Numbered from the stretch's first letter, positions 1-7,821 are shown. The stretch is 64,000 nucleotides of DNA from Rikenellaceae bacterium (GCA_900771335.1 CAAGNP010000012.1:62001-126000); one strand, 5' to 3'. Program-made: numbers and translations. The notes: generated by a model from the sequence alone, not told the origin.

Positions 1-49
1 TTCGGATGCAGCCATACTGGGAGCCAGTGCCCTTGGCTGGGAATTATAA
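1..49 (+). CDS. C-terminal end of a ROK-family sugar kinase or regulator (partial)
   Basis: The first bases read in frame (codons from base 2) as a 15-residue tail, SDAAILGASALGWEL, and end at TAA 47-49. The AAILGASAL pattern is typical of the last helix of ROK-family proteins such as glucokinases, where it closes the second lobe. Only the tail is present, so substrate and role cannot be judged. A strong hairpin terminator follows at 72-105. Confidence 0.5.
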   Translation, partial: SDAAILGASALGWEL

Positions 50-71
50 TTTATCATAGAAATAATGTCTG

Positions 72-105
72 TTTAAGGTGCTTCAAACGAGGCACCTTAA
101 ATTTT
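72..105 (+). terminator. Rho-independent terminator after the ROK-like gene
   Basis: A perfect 10-bp stem (TTTAAGGTGC at 72-81 with GCACCTTAAA at 92-101) and a 10-base loop are followed by TTTT. It separates the upstream gene from the thioredoxin operon. Confidence 0.8.
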
Positions 106-127
106 GCTTAAAAATTTCCGATAGAAA

Positions 128-159
128 TTTGTTTATTTAGAAATTTCATTATACTTTTG
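128..159 (+). promoter_or_regulatory. Bacteroidota-type promoter for thioredoxin-marR
   Basis: TTTG at 128-131 and TACTTTTG at 152-159 are separated by 20 bases. This fits the known -33/-7 arrangement (TTTG, 19-21 bases, TAnnTTTG) of the main sigma factor in this phylum. The distance to the ATG at 198 leaves a leader of about 30 bases. Confidence 0.75.
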
Positions 160-197
160 CAAAAGAATAAATTAGGAGCTTCTATAAATTGAACATT

Positions 198-650
198 ATG
201 ATTAGAAACATTATCATAGGCTTGATTTTGGTGATTGGTTTTTCTGCTTGCGCCAATGGTCAAAGCAATAAACAAAAGGAGATTAAAATGAAAACTATAG
301 AGATAAACAAAGAGCAATTCCTACAAAAAGTAGTGAATTACGAAGCAAACCCCACTGAATGGAAATATTTGGGCGACAAGCCTGCCATTATAGACTTTTA
401 CGCCAGCTGGTGCGGACCATGCAAGATGGTAGCCCCTATCCTGGAAGAACTTGCTGCTGAATACGGAGACAGCATCGTAATATACAAGGTCAATACTGAA
501 AAGGAGCAGGAGCTATCTGCAGCCTTCGGTATCAGATCCATCCCTACCATCATATTTGCCCCCATGAAGGGCAATCCACAAGTGGCCCAGGGTGCGATGG
601 GTAAAGCTGAGTTCAAAAAACTTATTGATGAAATATTACTAAACAAATAA
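198..650 (+). CDS. Thioredoxin-fold lipoprotein
   Basis: A 150-residue protein with a lipoprotein signal (hydrophobic residues 5-15, lipobox FSAC, Cys18) followed by a thioredoxin domain. The redox motif WCGPC lies at residues 71-75 and the cis-Pro loop reads IRSIPT. It should act as a membrane-anchored thiol-disulfide exchanger facing the periplasm. The ATG at 198 is preferred over a TTG at 189 because it gives a clean signal peptide. The gene lies 3 bases before the marR gene, so the two are probably cotranscribed. The motif is that of general thioredoxins, and partners cannot be inferred. Confidence 0.9.
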   Translation: MIRNIIIGLILVIGFSACANGQSNKQKEIKMKTIEINKEQFLQKVVNYEANPTEWKYLGDKPAIIDFYASWCGPCKMVAPILEELAAEYGDSIVIYKVNTEKEQELSAAFGIRSIPTIIFAPMKGNPQVAQGAMGKAEFKKLIDEILLNK

Positions 651-653
651 ATT

Positions 654-989
654 ATGGACAGATTGCGCAAAATTAGAGAAATCCAACATGCCATTTCTCA
701 TGCTGAACACGCATTTAACGAGAAATATGGTCTTTGCTTCAACGAGGCTATGCTTCTATGCTACTTGAGAGAGACCAATAAGCCTATTACATCTGGAGAG
801 ATCAGTGACCTTCTTGTATTGAGTCACTCAAATACATCCAAGATCATCTCCTCTACAGAAGACAAAGGTCTTATCCACAGAGAGCTTGGCCACGAAGACA
901 AAAGACACATGTATTTCAACCTTACACCAAAGGGTGAAGAGGTACTGAACTCTATCGATTGCTCAATCCTGGAGATTCCAGAACTATAG
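654..989 (+). CDS. MarR-family winged-helix regulator
   Basis: A 111-residue protein with the MarR layout: N-terminal dimerisation helices, a helix-turn-helix around residues 45-68 (ITSGEISDLLVLSHSNTSKI) and a wing with DKRHMYFNLTPKG near residues 83-95. MarR proteins are usually repressors responding to oxidants or small aromatic compounds. It starts 3 bases after the thioredoxin stop, so a redox link is plausible but not shown. It is short for the family (usually 135-150 residues), mainly at the C-terminal dimer helix. A terminator follows. Confidence 0.85.
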   Translation: MDRLRKIREIQHAISHAEHAFNEKYGLCFNEAMLLCYLRETNKPITSGEISDLLVLSHSNTSKIISSTEDKGLIHRELGHEDKRHMYFNLTPKGEEVLNSIDCSILEIPEL

Positions 990-1012
990 AACACAAACAT
1001 AAATGAAAATGA

Positions 1013-1050
1013 AAAGGGGCTGAGCGGTATTATCCGTCAGCCCCTTTGTC
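1013..1050 (+). terminator. Rho-independent terminator after marR
   Basis: An AAAGGGGCTGA...TCAGCCCCTTT hairpin (arms about 1013-1024 and 1037-1047) is followed by a short T-rich run. The stem is GC-rich and nearly perfect. Confidence 0.75.
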
Positions 1051-1053
1051 TTT

Positions 1054-1129
1054 TGGTCGGAAAGAGGCGACTCGAACGCCCGACCCCTACGTCCCGAACG
1101 TAGTGCGCTACCAACTGCGCTACTTTCCG
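1054..1129 (-). tRNA. tRNA-Pro (anticodon CGG)
   Basis: On the minus strand a full cloverleaf can be drawn: acceptor CGGAAAG/CTTTCCG with the C1-G72 pair typical of tRNA-Pro, a D arm, anticodon stem CTACG/CGTAG around loop TTCGGGA (anticodon CGG, codon CCG), and T loop TTCGAGT. Discriminator A73 is followed by an encoded CCA. It lies 37 bases from a second tRNA-Pro. Confidence 0.93.
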
Positions 1130-1166
1130 AAAAAATAAGGTGACTCTATGGTCACCTTTATTTTTG

Positions 1167-1240
1167 TCGGGATGAGATGACTCGAACATCCGACCCCCAC
1201 GTCCCTAACGTGGTGCGCTAGCCAACTGCGCCACATCCCG
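1167..1240 (-). tRNA. tRNA-Pro with apparent anticodon AGG
   Basis: A full minus-strand cloverleaf: acceptor CGGGATG/CATCCCG (C1-G72, A73), anticodon stem CCACG/CGTGG around loop TTAGGGA, which places AGG at positions 34-36 (codon CCU), and T loop TTCGAGT. No CCA is encoded (the next bases are CAA). A34 is rare in bacterial tRNAs outside tRNA-Arg(ACG), where TadA makes it inosine. The proline identity is well supported by C1-G72 and the GGG at 35-37. Confidence 0.88.
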
Positions 1241-1266
1241 AAATGGACCGCAAAGGTAAGAATTAA

Positions 1267-1298
1267 TTTTTAATAGCAAACTATTTTTAATACTTTTG
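1267..1298 (+). promoter_or_regulatory. Promoter for the GDSL hydrolase
   Basis: TACTTTTG at 1291-1298 matches the -7 box. A TTTT at 1267-1270 lies 20 bases upstream as a weak -33 box. The ATG is at 1320. Confidence 0.55.
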
Positions 1299-1319
1299 GG
1301 GTAGCAAAACAAAACGTAT

Positions 1320-2048
1320 ATGAAATCACTAAAAACTTTTCTCGCGATAGCAGTACTTGGATTTGCTATCTCATTTACTGCCAACGGACAAACCAAAGAC
1401 TGGGCTAAATTTTCACGCTATGCAGACAAAAACACCGCCCAAACAGGCAAAGTGGATGTAGTATTTATGGGGGACTCTAACACCGAGATCTGGTATCGTG
1501 ATCATCCTGCGTTTTTTGACCACAACAATTTTGCTGCACGCGGCATCTCAGGTCAGACTACAGCCGAAATGCTGTGCCGCTTCAGACCTGATGTCATAGA
1601 ACTCAAACCCAAAGTGGTGGTATTTTGCGGAGGGACAAATGATGTAGCCCAAAACCTTGGATACATCTCGGTAGACAATATAATGGACAACATAGAATCG
1701 ATGTATCAGCTTGCAAAATGCAATAAGATAGATTTTGTCATCATCTCTATCCACCCCTCTGCAGGATTCTCATGGAGAAAGGATTTTGACCCTATCCCTA
1801 TGATACAGGAGTGCAATGCTCGCCTCCAGGAATTTGCCAAGGCGAATAAAATTCCATATGTGGACTCGTACTCCAGATTTGCAGATGAGACCTTCGCATT
1901 CCCCAAGCCATACAGCTATGACGGCGTACATTTTACCAGCTATGGTTTCACATTCCTGGAAGAGATGGTAATAGAGGTTCTTTCCAAAGAGCTGAAAAAG
2001 AAAAAAGGTGATTTTTACAAATCACCTTCTGAAGAACCTGTTCTATAA
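1320..2048 (+). CDS. Secreted GDSL/SGNH-family hydrolase
   Basis: A 242-residue protein with a signal peptide (residues 1-24, ending ANGQ). The SGNH blocks are in order: GDS with nucleophile Ser53 in VFMGDSN, a Gly block (ARGISG), GGTND in block III, and the DGVH dyad (Asp201, His204) near the C-terminus. Such enzymes deacylate or deesterify lipids, acetylated sugars or acyl-carrier conjugates, and the substrate is not deducible here. The gene is monocistronic and converges on trpS; its last 50 bases contain the hairpin that serves as the trpS terminator. Confidence 0.88.
   Translation: MKSLKTFLAIAVLGFAISFTANGQTKDWAKFSRYADKNTAQTGKVDVVFMGDSNTEIWYRDHPAFFDHNNFAARGISGQTTAEMLCRFRPDVIELKPKVVVFCGGTNDVAQNLGYISVDNIMDNIESMYQLAKCNKIDFVIISIHPSAGFSWRKDFDPIPMIQECNARLQEFAKANKIPYVDSYSRFADETFAFPKPYSYDGVHFTSYGFTFLEEMVIEVLSKELKKKKGDFYKSPSEEPVL
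2001..2030 (-). terminator. trpS terminator embedded in the end of the convergent hydrolase gene
   Basis: Arms AAGGTGATTT (2005-2014) and AAATCACCTT (2019-2028) form a perfect 10-bp stem with a 4-base loop. Read on the minus strand it is followed by TTTTTT. It lies inside the coding region of the plus-strand hydrolase, 29-56 bases past the trpS stop. Confidence 0.75.
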
Positions 2049-2056
2049 TTGTTTGA

Positions 2057-3145
2057 TTACTCTCCTCTGAAGCGACGAGCCTGCTCCTGGATAAGTTCCT
2101 TATCCTCGAAGTAGTTGATTCTCATCGAACGGCGCACATCCTCAAGTGTTGCAGCTGCCACTGCGCGTGCTTCATCGCAACCTTTCTTGAGAATATCATA
2201 AACCATAGGTATATCTTTTTCAAACTCTTTGCGGCGTGCTCTGATAGGTTCAAGCATCTCCTGCAGGATAGAGTTAAGGAATTTCTTCACTTTCACATCA
2301 CCAAGACCACCTCTGCGGTAGTGGTCTTTAACCTCGTCTAGATTTGCATAATCAGGCCAGTATGCAGCAAAGTGCTCAGGACGGCAGAACGCGTCAAGAT
2401 AAGTGAATACTGTATTCCCCTCCACTTTACCAGGATCCTCCACGCGAAGGTGGTTAGGATCGGTAAACATGCTCATTACCCTCTTGCGCACATCTTCAGC
2501 TGTATCTGAAAGATAGATGCAGTTGTTAAGTGATTTTGACATCTTAGCCTTGCCGTCTGTACCAGGGAGGCGAAGACATGCAGAGTTGTCCGGAAGGAGA
2601 ATCTCCGGCTCCACAAGTGTATCACCGTATACAGAATTGAACTTGCGCACTATCTCACGGGTCTGCTCGATCATAGGCTCCTGATCTTCACCCACAGGTA
2701 CTGTAGTAGCCTTGAAAGCTGTAATGTCTGCAGCCTGGCTGATAGGGTAAGTAAAGAATCCTACCGGAATACTGGTCTCGAAGTTTCTCATCTGTATCTC
2801 TGTCTTCACTGTAGGGTTTCTCTGAAGTCGTGATACAGTCACAAGATTCATATAGTAGAAAGAGAGTTCGCAAAGCTCCGGCACCATAGACTGGATGAAG
2901 ATGGTACTTTTGGTTGGATCTATTCCACAAGAGAGGTAATCAAGTGCCACCTCTATTATATTCTGACGCACTTTTTCAGGATTGTCCGCATTGTCAGTAA
3001 GGGCCTGGGCATCCGCAATCATGATGAAAATCTTCTCAAACTCACCTGAATTCTGAAGTTCTACCCTTCTTCCCAAAGAGCCTACGAAGTGGCCCAAATG
3101 CAAACGACCGGTTGGACGGTCACCTGTAAGAATTATTTTTCCCAT
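2057..3145 (-). CDS. trpS: Tryptophanyl-tRNA synthetase
   Basis: A class I aminoacyl-tRNA synthetase that charges tRNA-Trp. The ATG at 3145 is chosen because it begins MGKIILTGDRPTG, the usual start; an upstream in-frame codon would add 11 unconserved residues. The HIGH-type motif is HLGH (residues 16-19) and KMSKS lies at 201-205. At 362 residues it is close to the family norm of 330-360. A -7 box (TATATTTG on the minus strand, 3167-3174) lies just upstream. Confidence 0.96.
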   Translation of the reverse strand: MGKIILTGDRPTGRLHLGHFVGSLGRRVELQNSGEFEKIFIMIADAQALTDNADNPEKVRQNIIEVALDYLSCGIDPTKSTIFIQSMVPELCELSFYYMNLVTVSRLQRNPTVKTEIQMRNFETSIPVGFFTYPISQAADITAFKATTVPVGEDQEPMIEQTREIVRKFNSVYGDTLVEPEILLPDNSACLRLPGTDGKAKMSKSLNNCIYLSDTAEDVRKRVMSMFTDPNHLRVEDPGKVEGNTVFTYLDAFCRPEHFAAYWPDYANLDEVKDHYRRGGLGDVKVKKFLNSILQEMLEPIRARRKEFEKDIPMVYDILKKGCDEARAVAAATLEDVRRSMRINYFEDKELIQEQARRFRGE

Positions 3146-3166
3146 ATATACTTTCAAATATTTGTG

Positions 3167-3205
3167 CAAATATAGCAAAAGGATTAAGTCTAAAGGTTAA
3201 ATTTG
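3167..3205. promoter_or_regulatory. Divergent -7 boxes for trpS and the esterase gene
   Basis: CAAATATA at 3167-3174 is a minus-strand TATATTTG for trpS. TAAATTTG at 3198-3205 is a plus-strand box 19 bases before the esterase ATG. No clear -33 box is seen for either. Confidence 0.5.
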
Positions 3206-3224
3206 TACTCCTAATCAAATTTTT

Positions 3225-4799
3225 ATGAAAAAGCTCCTTACAATCATCACCATTCTGACCATATCCACTATGGGATACGGCCAATTGAAGCACAACTCCA
3301 AAAAGCCCATGGACCCTGCCACACTGCCTGTTGCGGAGAATCTCAAAGGGACAGTCATCACTGACACTATGGACTTCTCACTCATATACCCATCCACCAA
3401 AAGGAAAATACAGGTTTTCGTACCAAAACAATACGACGGAAGGACCCCGGCCTGTCTGGTAGTTGGGCTGGACGGGAATCTCTTCGGAGCCATAACGGTA
3501 ATTGACAACCTCATACAGACAGGAGAGATGCCAGTAACAATCGGCATATTCCTCGATCCCGGTGTAAGTTACCACCCCGACGGCTCTGTCGCACGATACA
3601 ACAGAAGCAATGAATTTGACAGGACAGACAGACTTTTCGCCACATTCCTGGAGCAGGAGGTGATCCCGTTTGTGGAGCAGATGTCCACCCCTGACGGAAG
3701 GGAGATAAAGATATCCAGAGACCCCAACGACAGGGCAATAACCGGTGCGAGCAGCAGCGGCATTGCAGCTTTTACCGTAGCCTGGGAGCGTCCGGATCTG
3801 TTTAGTAGAGTCTACAGCTCTGTGGGGACATTCGTCGCAATGCGAGGGGGCAATGAGTACCCTGCCATCATCCGCAAAAGCGAGCCCAAGCCACTTAGAA
3901 TCTACCTGCAGGATGGGGCCAACGACACATGGAACCATATATTCGGCGACTGGTGGGAGTACAATCAGCTGATGGAGAGCGCTCTCAATTATGCCGGCTA
4001 CGAGGTTATGAACAGATGGGACAAAGGGACACACAGCATAAAATACGGCACTATAGCCTACCCTGATGCCATGCGCTGGCTTTGGAGGGGGTGGCCCCAA
4101 AGGGTGGAGTGCGGAAGCACTATGAACGAGATGATCACATCTGTAGTGGATCCGGAATCCAAATGGGAAGAGCTGGTACTTCTGGAGGGGAGCGGCTACG
4201 GAGACATATCCGCATCATCCTCTGGCCTTATGGATGGGACACGCCCCCCGAAAGAGCTCAAAAACTCACTTTATACCACCCTGCCACTCCCGGATGGCAA
4301 TGCATATGCTTCTACCAAAGATGGGGATATATGGTATTACAATGCTGAAAATAAAAAATGGAGACAGATGTACACTGTGGAGAATGGAGGTCCCCAAATG
4401 GCAATATATCCCGACCACAGACTTCTCGTGACTTCAGAAAAGAATTCAGACTGGCTCATCAGCTATATAATACGCCCCGATGGTGAACTGTATGCGGGCC
4501 AGAGATTCTACTGGCTGCACAACACCTCAAACCATTCACAGTGCCGGACAGGAAATATGGTATTCGACACCAACGGCAATCTCTATGTGGCTACATACAT
4601 GGGGGTACAAATATGTGACCAGAACGGTCGTGTGAGGGGAATACTTTCACTTCCAGGGGGACCGGTAGAGGAGTTGTGGTTTGTCGGCGATATCCTTATG
4701 GTAAAGAGCGGTGGCAGGATCTACTCGCGTAAACTCCTTACCACCGCCCATCAAAGTAACCATGCCCCTATCGAAGTCAAATCGCAGGGGCAAGGGTAA
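3225..4799 (+). CDS. Secreted esterase fused to an SMP-30-like beta-propeller
   Basis: A 524-residue protein with a signal peptide (residues 1-19, ending GYGQ). Residues about 45-290 form an esterase D/enterochelin esterase-like alpha/beta hydrolase: nucleophile elbow GASSSG (residues 174-179, probable Ser177) and a candidate His in KGTHSIKY. Residues about 340-510 resemble an SMP-30/gluconolactonase propeller (MVFDTNGNLYVATYMGVQI). The pairing suggests extracytoplasmic cleavage of an ester- or lactone-bearing carbohydrate, which is an inference. There is no nearby SusC/SusD pair. It converges on the next gene with 4 bases between the stops. Confidence 0.82.
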   Translation: MKKLLTIITILTISTMGYGQLKHNSKKPMDPATLPVAENLKGTVITDTMDFSLIYPSTKRKIQVFVPKQYDGRTPACLVVGLDGNLFGAITVIDNLIQTGEMPVTIGIFLDPGVSYHPDGSVARYNRSNEFDRTDRLFATFLEQEVIPFVEQMSTPDGREIKISRDPNDRAITGASSSGIAAFTVAWERPDLFSRVYSSVGTFVAMRGGNEYPAIIRKSEPKPLRIYLQDGANDTWNHIFGDWWEYNQLMESALNYAGYEVMNRWDKGTHSIKYGTIAYPDAMRWLWRGWPQRVECGSTMNEMITSVVDPESKWEELVLLEGSGYGDISASSSGLMDGTRPPKELKNSLYTTLPLPDGNAYASTKDGDIWYYNAENKKWRQMYTVENGGPQMAIYPDHRLLVTSEKNSDWLISYIIRPDGELYAGQRFYWLHNTSNHSQCRTGNMVFDTNGNLYVATYMGVQICDQNGRVRGILSLPGGPVEELWFVGDILMVKSGGRIYSRKLLTTAHQSNHAPIEVKSQGQG

Positions 4800-4803
4800 T
4801 CAT

Positions 4804-6321
4804 TTATTTCACTTTCTTGAAGTCTCCGATAGGGTCATTGACATCGAAAGTAAGAGACTGCACTTTTTTGTTCTTGGCTGTGAAGATCAGGTCAAATGTA
4901 CCGCTTCCCGGCTGGAAGAATGTGAATACATCCCCATTCTTATGGGTTAGAGGGCTGTCCACTTTATTGAGATTGAAGTAGAGCTGTCCATCTTTTTCGT
5001 ACACTTTGGCATTGCCCCATACATCCTGGTAATATGTACCTACATATGCTTTGTTTGGAAGTGGAGCCACAGGTGTTACCTCCTCCTCTTCCTCCTCATC
5101 ATCAGAGAAGAGATCCTCTTTATACTCAGCAAGGTACTCATCGAAGTATGCCGATTTCTTATTGCCATAATATCTCTCGATAAGGTCGCGCGCAATGGCA
5201 GATTGTGGATCAGAGCTGCTGCCGTTGTTTGTAAGGAACACAAAACCGAGATTAAGGTCCGGAACCATACCCACAAGTGCTGTGTAGCCGTAAGCAAGAC
5301 CTGTATGGCGGATATATTTGCCCCTTCTGTTGTGCTCGATAGTCCACCCTTGAGCATAGTTGCAGAGTCTTTCATCACTGCATGATGTGATGGTTTGTGG
5401 ATAAAAAAGCATGTCGTGGTTCTCGCGTGAAATGACCTCCTTACCATTGAACTCACCATGGGCAAGGTTCATTTTCACCCAGTTAGCCATATCTTCCACT
5501 GTCGAGATAACGAAACCTGCAGGTGCTACAGCCGACAGCCATGTGAAGGCGTCCTGCTTGTCTGTACGTGGCACTACTGTGATTTCGTCAGCATCCTCAG
5601 CTTTGCGCATACGGTAGCCCTGAGCCAGATTCTCGGCTGTGAAGAATGATACATTGCCTGTGGTACTGTTTTTCATCTCAAGAGGGGTGAAAATTCTCTC
5701 TACGATAGCCTCATCCCAGCTTTTGCCTGTATATTTCTCGATAATTTTGGCAGATACAGTATACATTTCATTGTTATATGCATATTTGGTGCGGAAGCTG
5801 TATGTGGGTCTTACCACTGCGAACAGCTTGTAAAGGTCATCGCGGTCATATCCCCAAGCAGGAAAATCGTCAAGCGCATAGCTCTTCCATCCTGTATGGT
5901 GTGACATAATCTCACGAACCTGGAAGTTTTCTGTAACCCATGGATCGTAAAGTCTGAAGTCGGGAAGATACTGTTTTACGGGTGCATCCCATTTGATCTC
6001 AGGATAGTCATCCATAACTGTAGCAAGAAGACCTGCTGTAATGGCTTTAGATGTGGATGCAATGACAAATTTTGTCTGTGGGGTAACAGGAACTGCTGCA
6101 TTGACAGAGTCGCCCAGATGTGCCTTGCCGAAGCCTTGCATGAAGACCACTTCTCCATCTTTGACCACTGCCACGGCCATACCTGGCACTTTCCACTCAT
6201 CGATGGCCCTCTGGCACATCTTGTCAAATCCCTTAGGGATAGATTTGTAATACTTGGCTGCAGGATCGCTGTTGCAGGAGATCAACGCAACAAGCGACAA
6301 CAATAGAAAGAATTTTTTCAT
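4804..6321 (-). CDS. Serine hydrolase lipoprotein, class C beta-lactamase-like, with C-terminal DUF3471-type domain
   Basis: A 505-residue lipoprotein (signal LLLSLVALISC, Cys16). The beta-lactamase/transpeptidase-like domain has S89-x-x-K92 (STSK), a tyrosine motif YNN (YAYNNEMY) and HTG (RHTGLAYGY) in place of KTG. A stretch rich in Glu (DDEEEEEE) leads into a beta-rich tail (PNKAYVGTYYQDVWGN) like DUF3471. These proteins are often peptidases or esterases of D-amino acid or peptidoglycan substrates rather than true beta-lactamases. The ATG at 6321 is used because it starts the lipoprotein signal; the open frame extends 18 codons further upstream. Confidence 0.9.
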   Translation of the reverse strand: MKKFFLLLSLVALISCNSDPAAKYYKSIPKGFDKMCQRAIDEWKVPGMAVAVVKDGEVVFMQGFGKAHLGDSVNAAVPVTPQTKFVIASTSKAITAGLLATVMDDYPEIKWDAPVKQYLPDFRLYDPWVTENFQVREIMSHHTGWKSYALDDFPAWGYDRDDLYKLFAVVRPTYSFRTKYAYNNEMYTVSAKIIEKYTGKSWDEAIVERIFTPLEMKNSTTGNVSFFTAENLAQGYRMRKAEDADEITVVPRTDKQDAFTWLSAVAPAGFVISTVEDMANWVKMNLAHGEFNGKEVISRENHDMLFYPQTITSCSDERLCNYAQGWTIEHNRRGKYIRHTGLAYGYTALVGMVPDLNLGFVFLTNNGSSSDPQSAIARDLIERYYGNKKSAYFDEYLAEYKEDLFSDDEEEEEEVTPVAPLPNKAYVGTYYQDVWGNAKVYEKDGQLYFNLNKVDSPLTHKNGDVFTFFQPGSGTFDLIFTAKNKKVQSLTFDVNDPIGDFKKVK

Positions 6322-6362
6322 AGATATCTGATATTTGAATTGATTTTCCATTTGAGTATCCA

Positions 6363-6394
6363 CAAAGTTATGCAAACTTGCCTATCTTTGCAAA
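6363..6394 (-). promoter_or_regulatory. Promoter of the serine hydrolase gene
   Basis: Minus-strand TAACTTTG (CAAAGTTA at 6363-6370) and TTTG (CAAA at 6391-6394) are separated by exactly 20 bases. It overlaps the first unit of the tandem repeat that carries the plus-strand promoter boxes. Confidence 0.7.
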
Positions 6395-6415
6395 AACTTG
6401 CCTATCTTTGCAAAA
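6376..6415 (+). repeat. Tandem 20-bp duplication of a promoter -7 region
   Basis: The 20-base unit ACTTGCCTATCTTTGCAAAA occurs twice without a gap (6376-6395, 6396-6415). Each copy contains TATCTTTG, a consensus -7 box (6383-6390, 6403-6410). The ATG of the downstream gene at 6430 is only 20 bases past the second box. Confidence 0.85.
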
Positions 6416-6429
6416 ACACTTCAATACTT

Positions 6430-6909
6430 ATGAAAATGGAAAACGAAATTACAATCAAAGATATCAGATCTACACGCTTTGTATGGGATAGAATGTCCAA
6501 TGTGACAACTGCTATGGCTGTTATTGGTGTACTCGGAATCTCCATCTTCATGATTCTGCAAATCAAGACAGAGGGGTGTCAAATGCTTATCGGAGTAGCT
6601 GTTCTCGTACTCACAATGGCTGGTCTTGCCACTTTCACCCCCCTGGGTCTTACTGTCGATGATGAGTACATCGTAATCAACAAACTGGTGGGAAAGGTAA
6701 TAATAAATAAAAAGGAGATCACTTCCATACAGCCGGTGGAAGGGAAGCTGGTACGCCGCTCCGGTCGCCTGGCTGGAAGCAATGGAGGCTTCGGCTATTG
6801 GGGTAAATACCGCCACCGTACTATCGGATCATATAGCCTTTACGCTACCAACCTTGAGAGACTTGTCATGATAGAGACAGACAGAAAGAAATATATCATA
6901 AACTACTGA
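6430..6909 (+). CDS. Membrane protein with a bacterial PH-like domain
   Basis: A 159-residue protein with two hydrophobic segments (about residues 23-42 and 47-67) followed by a soluble part resembling bacterial PH-like domains: LGLTVDDEYIVINKLVGKVIINKKEITSIQPV, here spanning about residues 72-103 (central part VGKVIINKKEITSI). The function is unknown; such proteins are often small envelope proteins. The ATG at 6430 (MKMENE) is chosen, and an ATG at 6436 is equally possible. The open frame continues upstream through the promoter repeat, which argues against a longer start. Confidence 0.6.
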   Translation: MKMENEITIKDIRSTRFVWDRMSNVTTAMAVIGVLGISIFMILQIKTEGCQMLIGVAVLVLTMAGLATFTPLGLTVDDEYIVINKLVGKVIINKKEITSIQPVEGKLVRRSGRLAGSNGGFGYWGKYRHRTIGSYSLYATNLERLVMIETDRKKYIINY

Positions 6910-6910
6910 T

Positions 6911-6945
6911 AAAAAAAGCACAGGGCCCTTAACCCTGTGCTGTCA
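6911..6945 (-). terminator. Rho-independent terminator of the first peroxiredoxin gene
   Basis: Arms AGCACAGGG (6917-6925) and CCCTGTGCT (6933-6941) form a 9-bp stem. On the minus strand it is followed by seven T residues. It may also stop rightward transcription from the PH-like gene, though without a T run on that side. Confidence 0.85.
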
Positions 6946-6964
6946 ATAACCAATCACTTTAAAT

Positions 6965-7690
6965 CTAGATTCCGAGCTCTTTCTCTACTGTCTCTTTGGA
7001 GAGTTTTTTGGTGCAGAAGAACCAGTCATGGCAGTGAACGTCTTCATCGCTGCTCTCCATCCTATCCTTTGCCACTCCGCAAGATCCCGCTGTAGGCACT
7101 ATCACATCATCTCCCGGTCTCCAGTCTGCCGGCATTGCCACACCGAACTTGTCTGCTGCCTGAAGGGCTATGATAACCCTCTTGATCTCATCAAAATTGC
7201 GCCCGAGAACTATAGGATAATACATTATAGTGCGGATCCTGTCTTGTGGGTCGATAAAGAAGACCGCCCTCACTGCTGCTGTCTCATTATCTCCAGGATG
7301 GATCATTCCGTACAGGGAAGCGACATCTGTCTTTATATCCACTATCAGCGGGAACTTGACCTCCACATCTTTCATCCCCTTCCAGTTGATCTTCTCCTTA
7401 ATAGTCCTGAGCCATGCAATGTGGCTATACAGTCCATCTACCGAGAGACCTACAAGCTGGGTATTGAGAGCCTCAAACTCCTTGGCCATACTTGCAAAAG
7501 TCATGAACTCTGAAGTACATACCGGGGTAAAATCTGCAGGGTGGCTGAAAAGGATTTTCCACTTACCCTTAAAGTCTCCGGGGAAATTGATTTCACCTTG
7601 GGTGGTTACAGCCTTGAAAGAGGGTGCCAAATCGCCGATACGGGGCATTGGTTTATATATATTCTGGTTTGAAATATTATTGTGTTCCAT
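6965..7690 (-). CDS. Peroxiredoxin of the Prx6 type (copy 1)
   Basis: A 241-residue AhpC/TSA-family protein. The peroxidatic Cys sits in PADFTPVCTSEF. A C-terminal pair of cysteines in CHDWFFC has the i/i+6 spacing known from archaeal Prx6-type enzymes, where they resolve the disulfide. It should reduce hydrogen peroxide and organic peroxides in the cytosol. The next gene upstream is a clear paralogue; this copy has a C-terminal extension of about 12 residues and an additional Cys (AGSCGV). It has its own promoter and terminator. Confidence 0.93.
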   Translation of the reverse strand: MEHNNISNQNIYKPMPRIGDLAPSFKAVTTQGEINFPGDFKGKWKILFSHPADFTPVCTSEFMTFASMAKEFEALNTQLVGLSVDGLYSHIAWLRTIKEKINWKGMKDVEVKFPLIVDIKTDVASLYGMIHPGDNETAAVRAVFFIDPQDRIRTIMYYPIVLGRNFDEIKRVIIALQAADKFGVAMPADWRPGDDVIVPTAGSCGVAKDRMESSDEDVHCHDWFFCTKKLSKETVEKELGI

Positions 7691-7733
7691 ATTCTTATAT
7701 TTTTAAATTGTTATTACTTCGTTTTATGTATTG

Positions 7734-7765
7734 CAAAAGTACTGCCGTATTTTTATTTACACAAA
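7734..7765 (-). promoter_or_regulatory. Promoter of peroxiredoxin copy 1
   Basis: Minus-strand TACTTTTG (CAAAAGTA at 7734-7741) is preceded by TTTG (CAAA at 7762-7765) with a 20-base spacer, an excellent match to the phylum consensus. Confidence 0.75.
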
Positions 7766-7821
7766 CGATACAATCTATAAGAATATTGACGCAATCAATA
7801 TTTATCCAACCTTTCGCCCCC

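Noticed and set aside
3378..4100. Long minus-strand frame of 240 codons inside the esterase gene
   Set aside because: Antisense shadow of a clear gene with signal peptide and catalytic motifs.
4804..6321. True class C beta-lactamase (resistance gene)
   Set aside because: The KTG position reads HTG and an extra C-terminal domain is present, typical of the broad serine hydrolase family rather than AmpC.
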